A stretch of 64,000 nucleotides of DNA, from positions 124,001-188,000 of the forward strand of contig JAQFVV010012420.1 of NCBI GenBank assembly GCA_028023455.1, given 5' to 3'. This document shows, one piece after another, positions 22,801 through 33,704 of this stretch. This DNA is from Epiperipatus broadwayi. Lineage: Eukaryota > Onychophora > Udeonychophora > Euonychophora > Peripatidae. The notes under the pieces are model-generated. The model was not told the DNA's origin. It worked only from the letters and a program-made list of their open reading frames with translations, and made no database searches. A program made the translations under genes and the position numbers. Each line of letters opens with the position of its first letter. Position 1 is the first letter of the stretch.

Positions 22801-25800
22801 GTTTGATCTTTAGGGTCAGGGTCATCTGATTTAGTTGTGAGATTTTGCAAAACATTAGTGAAATATTTACATTCTTTTTTCTAATTTTCAAAATATCTAT
22901 TTCTTATGATATAAAAATATCTACCTATGGCATGCAACTCTTTATTTTGTTTTATGATCTTTATTTTAGTTTCTACTGTTACAACACAAACTTTCTCGAC
23001 CTACTTTGAAATATTCTCTTCTTCTTCTTCAATGATTTATCATTTTCAAAATATTTACAAACAAACTATGCCATTATTTAAATACTTTTTTTTTTTTCAA
23101 AAACTATTTCTCAAATAACTTTTTCAATTATTTTTAACAGATAATTAAGATTCTTCAAATGATATGGTAAATGAACTTAACACCTTATTGATATCTCAGC
23201 AGATGGCATGTTGAAAAAATCAAAATCAGCTGAGCTTTTTAAATAACATTAAATTTGTCATGAAAATTACATAAGTATGAATAACATCATGAATGTCACA
23301 TGACTAATATAACAGTTAATACCTGGATAAATATGGCATTGAACCAGATTATTTTATCATAAAAATTATTGAAACATATTAAACGATTTGTTGAATTAGA
23401 AGTCAAAACAAAAGTACTGCTTTCTGCAAATACCAGAAAATTACATGTAAAAAAATCTAAAGTAAATGTTGATGTTTAATTTAATTTTATTATTTTTTAG
23501 ATAGTATTTTTCACTAAATTATAGTTATAAAAGACTCAGCATTGCTTAGAAATGAAACTTAGTGAATATTCATATATTTTAAACATATACATAAATAAAA
23601 AAAAAAATTTCACACATTTTTTCTTTCAAATCTTGTTTGAAAAAAAAATATGTGTGAAATTAATTTGTTTTATATATACTGAAATTAATTGGACATTAAA
23701 AAAAAATATTCAAATTTAATTAATATATTCTTAGTGTAAAATTGTTCTAGCAGAACTATTGTTTTGTTCACACTCTAAGTGTTTAATTTCAATAAGTACT
23801 AGATATGATATTTTGTGTATTGAATTACTGTTAGATTCTAATTTATCATTATTATTATTAGCAATCATTTTTACATAGATATAATTTTAAATCTAAAAAA
23901 AAAAAACAAAGAAAGACAAATTAAATATAGAAATAAAATGTAAAAAATTGAAGCAAGCAATGTAAATATGTGTGTTCAAGCATATAATTCCATTGTAGAA
24001 GTTAAGGCAGAAAAATGACTGATTCATGATAAGTTTGTGATAAGTGGAACCAATAGTAACTTTAGTCACTGAAAAAAAAAGAGGAAAAAGAACAAGAGAA
24101 AGAACAATGAGAAGAGTTAGTAATATAAAACATAAATTAAAAAATAGAGAATGACAGTATTAATAGAAAGAAGAGACAAAAAAAATTGATGATAATACTA
24201 AAGTTAATGATCATTAAAAGCTTGTATGACTGGTTATTGAATTCATTTACTCTACCCCCAACTTGGAAAATTCAAATCTTGGCAGGTTTTGATGATTTTT
24301 CTAATTATTGAAAAAAATTCCTGAAAAAAACATATTTTTTTCTGAAAGTCTTTCAACATTGGTCATTAAATGGATATCTAGCTATTCTTAACTGGATAGT
24401 AAAATAAATCTCAGGCAATCTGAGTCAGATAATTGAGTATTGCTGGTTACAATGGGGTAATACTATTGGCGCAGATATGTCACATATATGAGGAACTGAT
24501 CTTTGTTTACATGGGCATATAATTTACCTGTATCATTTAACAATTCAACTACATTTATTCTTCAATCATACTTTATTTTTTAATGAAGATAATAACTAAT
24601 AGGATGATGCATAAATACTAGAGTATTCTATATAATATTTGTGTATAGTGTTGATAATATTAAACATGCTCTAAAAGGTATAATGCATGAGAAAAATGGT
24701 GAATTCAAGATCCTTAGATTACAATCCAAATGCTGTCACTTTTGATGCTCCAAATTCTTATGAAATACAAGCAATAATTCATTTGATTATTTTTTTTATT
24801 ACATATGAAATCTCTAAAGTGTAATTTTTGTATTAGATCCACATATATATATATTAAATATTAATAATGTAATTGTTAAAACTTTTTTTTTATTATGAGG
24901 TTATATACACATGTGTATATATGAGTTTTAAAAAAATCAATAATACACTTATTGAACGTGAAATCATTAATACAGCCTAATGCTGTTGACTTTAATCTTC
25001 AAAGTGCAAAACATTTTTTTTTTAAAAATAAAATAAAAAGGCAATAGGAAACAAGAATAACTTGTCAATTCTAAAAATTGATTTATTTAACAAAAAATAA
25101 AAAAAATATTTTACTTTAATAGTTAGTTGCAAATGCATATAATATTTTTTTTTTTTTAATAAACATTAAATGATATGAACATAGATGTGCAAAACAAACT
25201 TGATGAGAGGAATATATATATCAATGCTTCTTTAAATAAAAATATCAACCTCTGGAGAGTGAAAGTTCCCCTAAAATTTTTAGGGCATTATAAAAAAATT
25301 TGAAAAATACAAATTTTGCTATTGAAATTATTGATCACTCTTTCTTTTAATATCAACAATTAGCAGCTGATACAGTTTTCAACATTGTAAATACAGAAGT
25401 TACTAACTGACCTGCAATAATACTTTTTTTTTTTTACATTCACATTTATTATATTTATTTTCAATATATTTAGTGCTCATTCTTTTTTTTAAAGCTAGTA
25501 TTGCTTCTTATAAGACAATTTTTTTTCCATAAATTATATAAATCTGAATATAATAAAATTTTATTTTCAATGTAGAGATAAGTTTGTAAAAGTAAGAATA
25601 TGTTATAGATTTGATAATAATCATTTAAGAGATGCTAAAATTGTATGAAAAAATATAACATTTATGTTATGTCCATCTAAGAAATATTTTAGTCCATAAA
25701 TAAAAATTAAAATACCAAATTCTTTTTCATAATAAAATGAAATCATTTATATGACACTAGTATTATTTATTACAAATATTTTCAAGACATAATAAAAATT

Positions 25801-25970
25801 TTTTAGAAAAAAATGATTGAATGTTGTTATGTTGCACAATACTTTTTTTATTGTTCTGCGCTATTGATACTTGGGTTCTGCTAACCAATAGTTCCTGGAT
25901 CACTGGTAGCCATTTTTCAATAATTTTAAGTTGTCTTCATGAATGACAGATACTTAATTCAATACTAAAT
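19881..25970. other. 6-kb AT-rich intronic DNA, no gene recognised
   Basis: Only short ORFs without motifs. One inverted repeat at 23607-23660 pairs TTTCACACAT with ATGTGTGAAA in arms of about 27 bp containing A/T runs. Otherwise nothing identifiable. Confidence 0.6.
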
Positions 25971-25981
25971 AATATCTACTT

Positions 25982-28900
25982 CATCATCATCATCATCATC
26001 ATTATCAACCATTATCAATCCACTGCAAGATGAAGGTCTCTCCAAGTTTAATCCATCTTCTTCGATCTTTAACTTCTCTTCTCCACATCACCCCTGCACA
26101 CTTTCTTATTTCATCCATCCATCTCACATGTGGTCTCTTTCTGGGTCTTTTACAATCTCTTGGAATCCAGTTTAAAATTTCAATTGTCCATCTATTATCA
26201 TCTCTTCTAGCAATATGTCCAGCCCAACTCCACTTCATCTTAATTTTTTCAATGAGGTCAGTAACACCTGTTTGTTCTCTTACCCATACATTGCGTTTTC
26301 GATCTCTTCTTGTTACTCCCAACATACATCTCTCCATACTTCTTTGAGTGGTCTGAAGTCTCTGTATTGCTCTTCTATTGAGTGTCCAAGTCTCAGATCC
26401 ATAAGTAAGAACTGGTAAAACACATTTGTTAAAAACCTTCCTTTTCAAACACATAGGCATATTTCCTTTTAGTATCAAGTTATTTCTACCAAAAGCACTC
26501 CAACCAAGTTTAATTCTATGATTAATTTCCTCCATTATGTTTCCATCTGTATTAATAATCTGACCAAGGTATTTGTAACTGTTAACTTCTTCTAATTCAT
26601 CATAATCAATCTTTATTTTCATATTTTGAGCAAATCGATTAAACATTACTTTAGTCTTTTTAACATTTATCTTTAGTCCTACTTTCCTCTGATAACTCCT
26701 GCAACATTTCCTGCAGCTCTGAAGCATTATTTGCAAAAACAACTACATCATCTACGAAATCTAAATGACTTAAATAATCTCCATTTACTTTCACTCCTTT
26801 AATTTCCCATTTTAATCCACAAAATACTTCTTGCAGCACTGCTGTAAAAAGTTTTGGAGATATGGAGTCACCTTGTCTTACACCTTTCTCAATGTTGACT
26901 TTCCCAGTATCATTATGTAATCTAATTGTTGCTGTTGCATTTTTATAAATATTCTTTAAAATATGACAATATCCTGGATCTATACCTTGATGATCTAATG
27001 CTTTAATCACTGAAGAAATGTTTATAGAATCAAATGCCTTTTCATAATCTACAAATCCAAAACATAATGACAACTCATATTCATTTGTCCTTTCTATAAC
27101 TTCACTCAATACCTGAATATGATCTACTGTACTAAAACCACTTTTAAATCCAGCTTGTTCTCTTGGTTGGTGGAAATCCAATGTTCTCTGTAGACGAGTT
27201 GTAATTATCTTGGTAAAAATTTTATATAAAACTGATAAAAGGCTGATAGGTCTGTAATTTCTAATATCTTCTTTATCACCTTTTTTAAATATTAATATTA
27301 TTACTGCATTCTTCCAATCATCCGGTACATCTTTATCATTTAGACATTTAGTATATAACTTTGCTAAAAAAATTTCTGTTTCTTCACCTGCTTCTTTTAA
27401 TATATCAATTATAATTCCATCATTTTCTTCATACACTTAATTGCATGTCTCACTTCTTCATTTAAAATTCTGGGCAATTCGGAAGATGTAATAGATATAG
27501 GAGGTACTTGTTCTTTATTACTATATAATTCTTGATAAAAATTTTCTACCAATTTCATGATGTCATCTCTCTTTTTAGTAATAATTCCATCTTTTTTTCT
27601 TATTGCAGATATAAATTTCCTACCAATACCAAAATGTTGTTTTACATTCTTAAGACTTTTATTTTCTTCTACAGCTTTTCTTGTTAGTTCACAGTTATAC
27701 TTTCTTATATCATTTTCAACTCTTTTCCGCACCATTTTACAAAATTCGAGATATTCAATTCTTTTTAATGCATCATTTTTGTATATCTTCATATTTCTTC
27801 TTTTCTTCATAAATTCTCTAGTCTCAGTAGAAATTTTATTGGTCAATTGCTGCTTTTTTCTACCAGCTATCTTTGTTGCAGTTTTTAAAAGTGTATCAGT
27901 TATTTTCATATTAATTTCATTCAAATCTGAATCATGTTCAAAATCTACTAATACTTGAAACCGATTTGTAAGTTCTAATTTAAATTCATTAGAATGTTTC
28001 TGAAGATTAGGAATATCAACTGTAAATATTGTTTTTCTTAACAATTTTTGTCTTTCTAGTTTTACATTAACACTTACCTTGCACCTTACTAATCGATGAT
28101 CACTTCCTGTGTTAAATCTATTAAGAACATTACAATCTTGAAATATGTATTTCCTGTTAGTCAAAATATAATCCAATTCTGCTGTACCTTCATTTGGATG
28201 CTTCCATGTCCATTTTCTTTTAGCATTTTTCTCAAAAAAAGAATTCATAATATAAAGTTTTTCTTTTTCTGCAAACTCCACAAGTCTATGTCCTCTCTCA
28301 TTTCTATTACCATAACCAAAATTACCTACAGCACTTTCATCTTTCATTTGTTTACCAATTCTAGCATTAAAGTCTCCCATAACAATTTTAAAATGTTGTT
28401 TACTCTGATCAAAAGCCTTTTGTACATCCATATAAAAATCTTCTACTACTTCATCACTATGAGAACTTGTTGGGGCATAAACCTGAATTATCTGCATTTG
28501 GTATCTGCTATTAAGTTGTATAACTAATCTTGCCACTCTGTCTGATACACCATCAATCTCCACAATATTGTTCTTCCACTTTTTATTTATAATGAATCCT
28601 ACTCCACTTGTATTTCCAATATTTGTGCCTTTATAATAGAATATATGTCCACTTTTTAAATCAATTGTCTCTTCACCTTTTCTTCTAACTTCACAAAGTC
28701 CAATAATATCCCATTTAATATAAGAGAGTTCTTCTTCTAATTCTTGCAATCTTCCTTCACTTGAAAGTGATCTGCAGTTGTAAGTACCTAAATAAAAAGT
28801 TGTCATCAAATGGCAGCCTGGGTCTGCAATCAGGGGATTCTTAGCACCCTCCGCCTTCAGCCACCAACCGCTGCCTTGGTTGGTGACTTTACAGCCTCCT

Positions 28901-29261
28901 GGGAATAAGGGCCATGCTTTATTTTTGTCTATCATAATTGTATATATGTATTGGAAAAATATTTATCATTTACACAAACATTCATTCTGCCCTAGCAGGC
29001 ATTGAGAAGAAAGACCATGGTGTTTCTTGATCTTAAACTCAGAGGTAAAAAGCCAATAAACTCACCATGCTGGCTAATGCGTGTTGGTGAGCAGCCCATC
29101 CATGTTCGTATACTATATGAATAAACACATAGTAATAACAGCTGCAATGACAAGAACGTATGGAGTGGACATTAGGAATTTGCCCTGCTCGGTTCCTTTA
29201 AGGCCTCCAAGAGGAATCAAAAGGTCTCCTTTCAGTTAATAGTAAACTCCTTTCTGCAGTC
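25982..29261 (-). mobile_element. Full-length RTE/BovB-type retrotransposon with 11-bp TSD
   Basis: Flanked by identical AATATCTACTT at 25971-25981 and 29262-29272. On the minus strand: a GC-richer 5' region (28936-29261), one ORF with APE endonuclease and reverse transcriptase, and a (TGA)n tail at 25982-26002. The ORF's stop codon runs straight into that tail (AATGGT TGA TAA TGA TGA), a hallmark of RTE elements, which have almost no 3' UTR. At 3.28 kb it has the usual length for the clade. It is on the same strand as the host gene, inside its largest intron. Two frameshifts make it inactive. Confidence 0.93.
26005..28935 (-). pseudogene. RTE ORF: APE endonuclease plus reverse transcriptase, two frameshifts
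   Basis: The endonuclease segment (28935-27409) has TYNCRSLSSEGR, GLCEVRRKGEETI, QVYAPTSS, MGDFNARIG, ELDYILTNRK and GSDHRLVRC, the standard APE/RTE series. The first frame ends just past VRHAIKCMKK near 27420, where RTEs normally read a K.GKAPG-like link; a small deletion there shifts frame. The RT (27436-26660) follows with NYRPISLLSVLYKIFTKII, FVDYEKAFDSI, GVRQGDSISPKLFTAVL and the catalytic box LDFVDDVVVFA (V where most RTEs have A). A one-base shift near 26685 leads to the C-terminal frame (26742-26005) with NSYKYLGQII, LTYGSETWTL, AGHIARRDDNRW and the terminal GETFILQWIDNG. The upstream Met at 28935 lies before the conserved domain; initiation may instead be at the LMTTFYLG methionine. 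Confidence 0.92.
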
Positions 29262-29272
29262 AATATCTACTT

Positions 29273-31741
29273 ATGTAGTGTTAAATCTAAAACCATCTCT
29301 ATTAAGATAAAAATAATTTTTGAAATATAAAAAAGAAGAAAAAGACCCTACATTATAAAAATCACAATTACATTTTGAAATACATTATTTTAAAATCTTT
29401 AAAAGCATGAGATGTCTTCACAAATATTCTTAAAAACATAACAATTACAGAAAATGGTATCATCAAATAGTCTTTCTCTATCATCAACATTGCTACAAAC
29501 TCTAGATAATATTAATAAATTGAAATCTGATTTTAGCTATGGATATGCAATCTGATAGTCTGAGTAAGTTGGCCTGGCAGAGTTTGAAAAGAAAAAGGAA
29601 TATTGACACATGAAGTAAAAAAAATGGCCAATTTAGTAAAAAAATACATTGACAAACAGAAAGTAATGACTTTGACTTCAACTAATCCCATTATGCGAGA
29701 TAAATCAATTTCATCAATAAAACTCAATCTTCTTGATAATACATTCATTTGTTGTCTTTACTGAAGGTTTTAAATGTTTATGATTATTTATATGCATTGG
29801 AGAAGGCTGTCTTTTCATCATCTCCAAAGGTATTTTGCAACAGAATACATGACAATATTCAAAAGACCAGTTGAAAACAAAACAAAAAAAAATTCAAGCA
29901 AAGAACAGTGTCAAAAATCTATTATGTGTCAAAGAATGTTTTAACCTTGTCATATCTGAGTGGTTCATATACATATTCAAAAATTAAATTTATAAATATT
30001 TTGTACAAATACGAAGATTATATATTACATTAATATTGATAAGGCTTAGGTAGAAATCAAACCACATAGATGACAAATATTTTATTGTCAGTTATCTCAC
30101 GATTTCTACCATCAAATGTTTTAGAGTTAATAAATTTACTTTCCAGAAGATTATATATCAAGTATCATCTAACCCTCAGTCTGTTACAAAACTGTTGTTT
30201 AAATGAAACCAACAATACTTGGTCAATCAATAGATGATAATAAATAATAAAAATATAAATAAGTCATAGACTCAATTGCTATAAGAGATTGACATCTCTC
30301 TAAATAGTGATAAACCACATCATTCTCAAAGCTTACGAAATTCACAAAAACATTTCCCCATTCTGTATTCTAGCTGCAAATACTTTACAGTTGGGTTTCT
30401 GTTTACAGTCAGTTTGTTGATACTCATTTGAAAAATAGATTATATTGAAACTGCTAGACTTCATTTAATAATAGCTACATGAATGTTTGCTAATCAATAC
30501 TAATTGACTAATTAGGTCGACTACAAGAAAGCTAGTAAACAAAATCCAGGATTTTTTGGAAAAATCATAAGCTATTGAAAAACATATTGATTTTTTTTCT
30601 TAAATATAAATCCCAAGTATTGCTATAAAAAATAATGTCTTAAGTTCTATGCCATAAGACTTTTTTTAAGACAATCATTACTATAATGTAAAGAGTTTTT
30701 TGATATCAAAACCTTTTTAGCCCTTTTTAGATATTAAAAATTATACTTTTTTACTCTCATAGTAATTGCAATTTTTTGTGAAGAGATGAAAAAAATAAAG
30801 CAATTTATTTATTAACTATAAATTATCAAATAAAATTTTAAAAGGCAATTCAAATTTCTTAGTGTAAAGCACAATAATAAGAATGCTGCCCTTAAGAACT
30901 AAGGATTCCTCAAAACAGGAAAGTAAAAAAAAAATCATGCTGTCTGTTAATCTCTAAACAAGTGTTCATAATGAGTTTATTTCAAATCATCTTTAAGACA
31001 AAAGCAATATCATTATAGAAAAAAAACTATTACAGGGCTAAAAATTATTTGGTTGAAATTAGAAATATTCAAGAATCATTAGTTTTAACTGAATAAAGTT
31101 TCCAAAATGCCAATAAAATACAGTAAAATAAAAACTAGATCAAATAAATAAATAAACAAACAAACAAAATGTGTGCAAATAAATGAAACAATAAGAGAAT
31201 GCTATCATATTTTGAACAAATCGTTTAAAAATGCTGTATCAAATGCAAAAGTATTAAAATGGGAGCTAAGATTGCTAAAATGATAATGTTACAATAGTGG
31301 GTGAGAAAAGATAGAGTAAGGAATGAGGTAATAAAGAAAAAACTAAAAATTGATCCAAACTTGAGATAGTTTATCATGTAATGCAAAGAGATGAAGATGT
31401 ATTGAACAAGAGATTATTAAACATGAAACCATCTAATAAGAAAAGTAACTCACCAGTGACATGAAAGAGATAGAAACAAGGAGGTTCATGCTAAATTTTA
31501 AAACACTACTAAACAATAAAAACATACATTATAAAATAATATATACTGTGCAAAAATTGGGCAAATAAAAAATTAGAGGTTTGAAAAATAAAGGTTTAGA
31601 AAATTAAAAAATGTAAACAAAGAAAATAATTAAGGAGAGCAAGTAATATCACAAAAATAAAAAAATTGCAGTAGACATTTTAAAAATTGAATATGAAAAG
31701 CAATGTCAATAACTGATCTGAAGAACAAATAGAAAAGCTAA
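29273..31741. other. AT-rich intronic DNA, no gene recognised
   Basis: About 2.5 kb without motif-bearing ORFs on either strand; no clear repeat structure by eye. Confidence 0.6.
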
Positions 31742-31749
31742 TTCTAAGA

Positions 31750-32225
31750 CAAGGGTGGGCATTTGTTTTGGCTCGGGGGCCACAGAGATTGGCAGAGGGC
31801 TGCATCGGGGGCCACTTTGTAAAAGTGAAGATTAGCTGAGGGCCGCACCTTTTTTTCGTGACACAATAAACACACTGCTTTATTACCTACATTACCAAAG
31901 AAATATTTGTTTGTCCATTCTTCATTAAACACATGACATTCATCAGCGATTTTACATTTTTTCGGAGGGTTCATGGTTTCACTAAAGTTGGAAATGTATA
32001 TATTTGCTAATGCAAAGACAGAATTAAAATTAACCAGATCAACTGGAAAAGCACTGCACATGTGTATTGACGTGGCCATCCTAGTAGAAAATATGAGACG
32101 AATCTTCAGTCGCACACAGGAAGGAAATCTCAGTTCAAGCCGGATTTTTCTGATTGTCTTGGTGGGCTGCATAAAAGCTCTTAGCAACCACATGTAGCCC
32201 TCGGGCCGCTGTTTACCCACCCCTG
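31750..32225 (-). mobile_element. 476-bp internally deleted hAT transposon
   Basis: Terminal inverted repeats CAAGGGTGGGCATTTG (left) and the complement of CTGTTTACCCACCCCTG (right) match the widespread hAT end CAGGGGTGGGCAAA. The flanking 8-bp duplications are TTCTAAGA (31742-31749) and TTCTAGGG (32226-32233), both one or two changes from the nTCTAGAn target favoured by many hAT elements. Inside, a start codon opens about 40 codons of a BED-finger transposase that then jump straight into the opposite terminal region. Deletion of the transposase body is therefore evident. Confidence 0.88.
31850..31974 (-). pseudogene. N-terminal remnant of a hAT transposase (BED zinc finger)
   Basis: Begins MNPPKKCKIADECHVFNEEW and reaches the first zinc-ligand pair of a BED-type finger, VCLLC. 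It is then cut at about 31850, where the frame runs into non-coding terminal sequence. Related N termini occur in hAT-derived proteins such as GTF2IRD2-like and ZBED/FAM200-type proteins. The same start (MNQLKKIKIDAKCHIFNDNW) occurs in the larger hAT remnant at 51-54 kb, so the two belong to related elements. ORF extensions to 32220 upstream are 5' untranslated or terminal sequence, not protein. Confidence 0.8.
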
Positions 32226-32233
32226 TTCTAGGG

Positions 32234-33020
32234 TAATAAACAAATTCTATTTTTTGTTTGAAACCTGTTTGAGATGCAAGAATTCGTTCTGTCTAATAAA
32301 AATATAACTTCTTGGAGATTCTCAATAATTAAAAAAATAATTTTGCAAAAAGTTCTCATATAATAAACAATAAAAAAATATAGCATATTAGGGTGGGGGG
32401 GAGCAAATGTAAACATAAATATCTTAATGATTATCCAAAAGAAGTGTGATCTTCAGAACTGCATTTAATAGTTAAGATAATGATTTCCAAAGTCTAAATT
32501 TTAACATTATTAAAAAATATAAATATATCTTTATGTGTGTGTGATGTGCTCTTACATGGGGTCATTTTTCACTGCTCTCAATCTCATTACATTACTAAAA
32601 TTTTTATACTCAATCACTATTTTCATCATACCCTTAAATATGGTTATTTATTTTCTTCACCATTTATTCCCAATGAAAACAAAAAATAAAATATTATCAA
32701 TATTTTCAAAGGTAAACAAACATTAATTTATCTCTGTAGTGCCTTTCCCAATTTTTATTTTTGTGTTTTAATTTTGGTTTCAACATGCAAATGCTTTGTA
32801 AACTTATAATGTGCTAATTTGTTTTGCTACACAGCATGTAGCTAAAGGAAGCCAGGGCTAAAGGTTCCAAAATTAATTTTCAGCTAATTAAAGTAAAAAA
32901 AAAAAATCTCGGATTGTCAGTCAAAGGAATGCTCAATCTTTAATGTGTGGGTTAGAACTTCATATGGTCTCTAGAGGAACTAGTCTCCCAATTATTTAAT
33001 CTGCCATGTTTGTAACTTTA
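32234..33020. other. AT-rich intronic DNA, no gene recognised
   Basis: No motif-bearing ORF and no repeat recognised by eye. Confidence 0.55.
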
Positions 33021-33026
33021 AATCTT

Positions 33027-33090
33027 TGGGGAGGGGTGCGCCCCCCAGAGGGGGGGTGGGGGGGGGGGGGGGGGGTCCCCCGCGGGGTTA
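33027..33090. repeat. G-rich island with an 18-G homopolymer
   Basis: Runs of G separated by short spacers (GGGGAGGGG, then GGGGGGG, then 18 G at 33058-33075, then CCCCCGCGGGG) in otherwise AT-rich DNA. Fits a G-quadruplex-forming sequence. Located in the large intron about 450 bp downstream of the Walker A exon donor, counted in gene orientation. Confidence 0.8.
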
Positions 33091-33534
33091 AAAAAAAATC
33101 TGAAGTGGTGGTTAAATGTTTTGTTTGTATAGATAGCTGCAAAATTCCCCAAATAATATCTATCATTATGCTATAAGGTCCTTCAAAAATGTTATACAGA
33201 TACAGTATATACATATATATGTTTTATTATTTCGCAATTTACGTTTTTATCTTTTTATTGATATAATTTGAATTATGTCTTAACATGAAGTGTTATATAA
33301 GTCGGTAGACATACATTTTTTTTTTTTAGATAGTATAGTATATTTCAATTTTAATAAAACCATATGATTCATACAACAAGACAACAAAATAAAATCAGTA
33401 GTAACAAAAGATTCTTTAATCTTTATTATTTTTCTTTCATAATAAAGAGAAATGTAGCTGTCAAAATGTATGCATGTGTATATATTGGGGGGGGGGGTGA
33501 AAGATTAATTTTACTGAATCATCTTCAGCTTTAC

Positions 33535-33704
33535 CTTTTGTTTAAGCTTGACAGACTGCAGAATCACTTCAATGATAGTGGTAGTCTTGCCAGTGCCTGG
33601 AGGGCCATGAATAATGGCCACTTCTTTCTGACGAAGAGCGAATTTGACGGCATTTCTCTGAGCATCATCCAACTTGTTATTGATGAAGAAAAATTCATCA
33701 CCAC
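33535..33704 (-). CDS. IGHMBP2: IGHMBP2-like helicase, internal exon with Walker A
   Basis: Internal coding exon of a superfamily 1B DNA/RNA helicase. On the minus strand, a pyrimidine-rich acceptor ending in GCAG precedes the exon, and it ends AAG|GTAAAG, a near-consensus donor. It is 170 nt: two bases complete a codon begun upstream, then 56 codons follow. The peptide has a Q-motif-like [13 protein letters not shown], then the P-loop [19 protein letters not shown] that binds ATP. It joins in phase 0 to the exon at 10843-11043, giving ...KQK-VLACAPSN. The wording around the P-loop ([20 protein letters not shown]) fits IGHMBP2 better than UPF1, SETX or DNA2. The family protein is a ribosome-associated 5'-3' helicase. 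The preceding exon was not found in the window. The exon is intact, with no lesion that would suggest a pseudogene. Confidence 0.9.

Larger units (their letters stand above)
11044..33534 (-). other. 22.5-kb intron of the IGHMBP2-like gene
   Basis: Lies between the donor after the Walker A exon and the acceptor before the motif Ia exon. The two exons join at a codon boundary (K|V), so the span is a single phase-0 intron unless a small exon is skipped. It contains the tRNA-like unit, fold-back repeats, a nested LINE (opposite strand), a full-length RTE element (same strand) and a deleted hAT element. Confidence 0.8.

Noticed and set aside
27557-28527. Plus-strand ORFs of 133 and 143 residues
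   Set aside because: Antisense shadows of the RTE ORF; hydrophobic composition results from the complement of A-rich codons.
31744-32220. A 158-residue protein across the deleted hAT element
   Set aside because: The open frame runs through terminal and untranslated transposon sequence; only about 40 codons from 31974 are transposase-derived.
33505-33534. Extension of the Walker A exon to the in-frame stop at 33511
   Set aside because: AAG|GTAAAG at 33531-33540 is a consensus donor, and splicing there joins in phase to the next exon with the expected helicase sequence.
9538-33704. UPF1, SETX or DNA2 as the identity of the helicase
   Set aside because: The LGHPARIV...SIQKYSLDAIL segment and the charged helix before the Walker B box fit IGHMBP2; those paralogues differ there.
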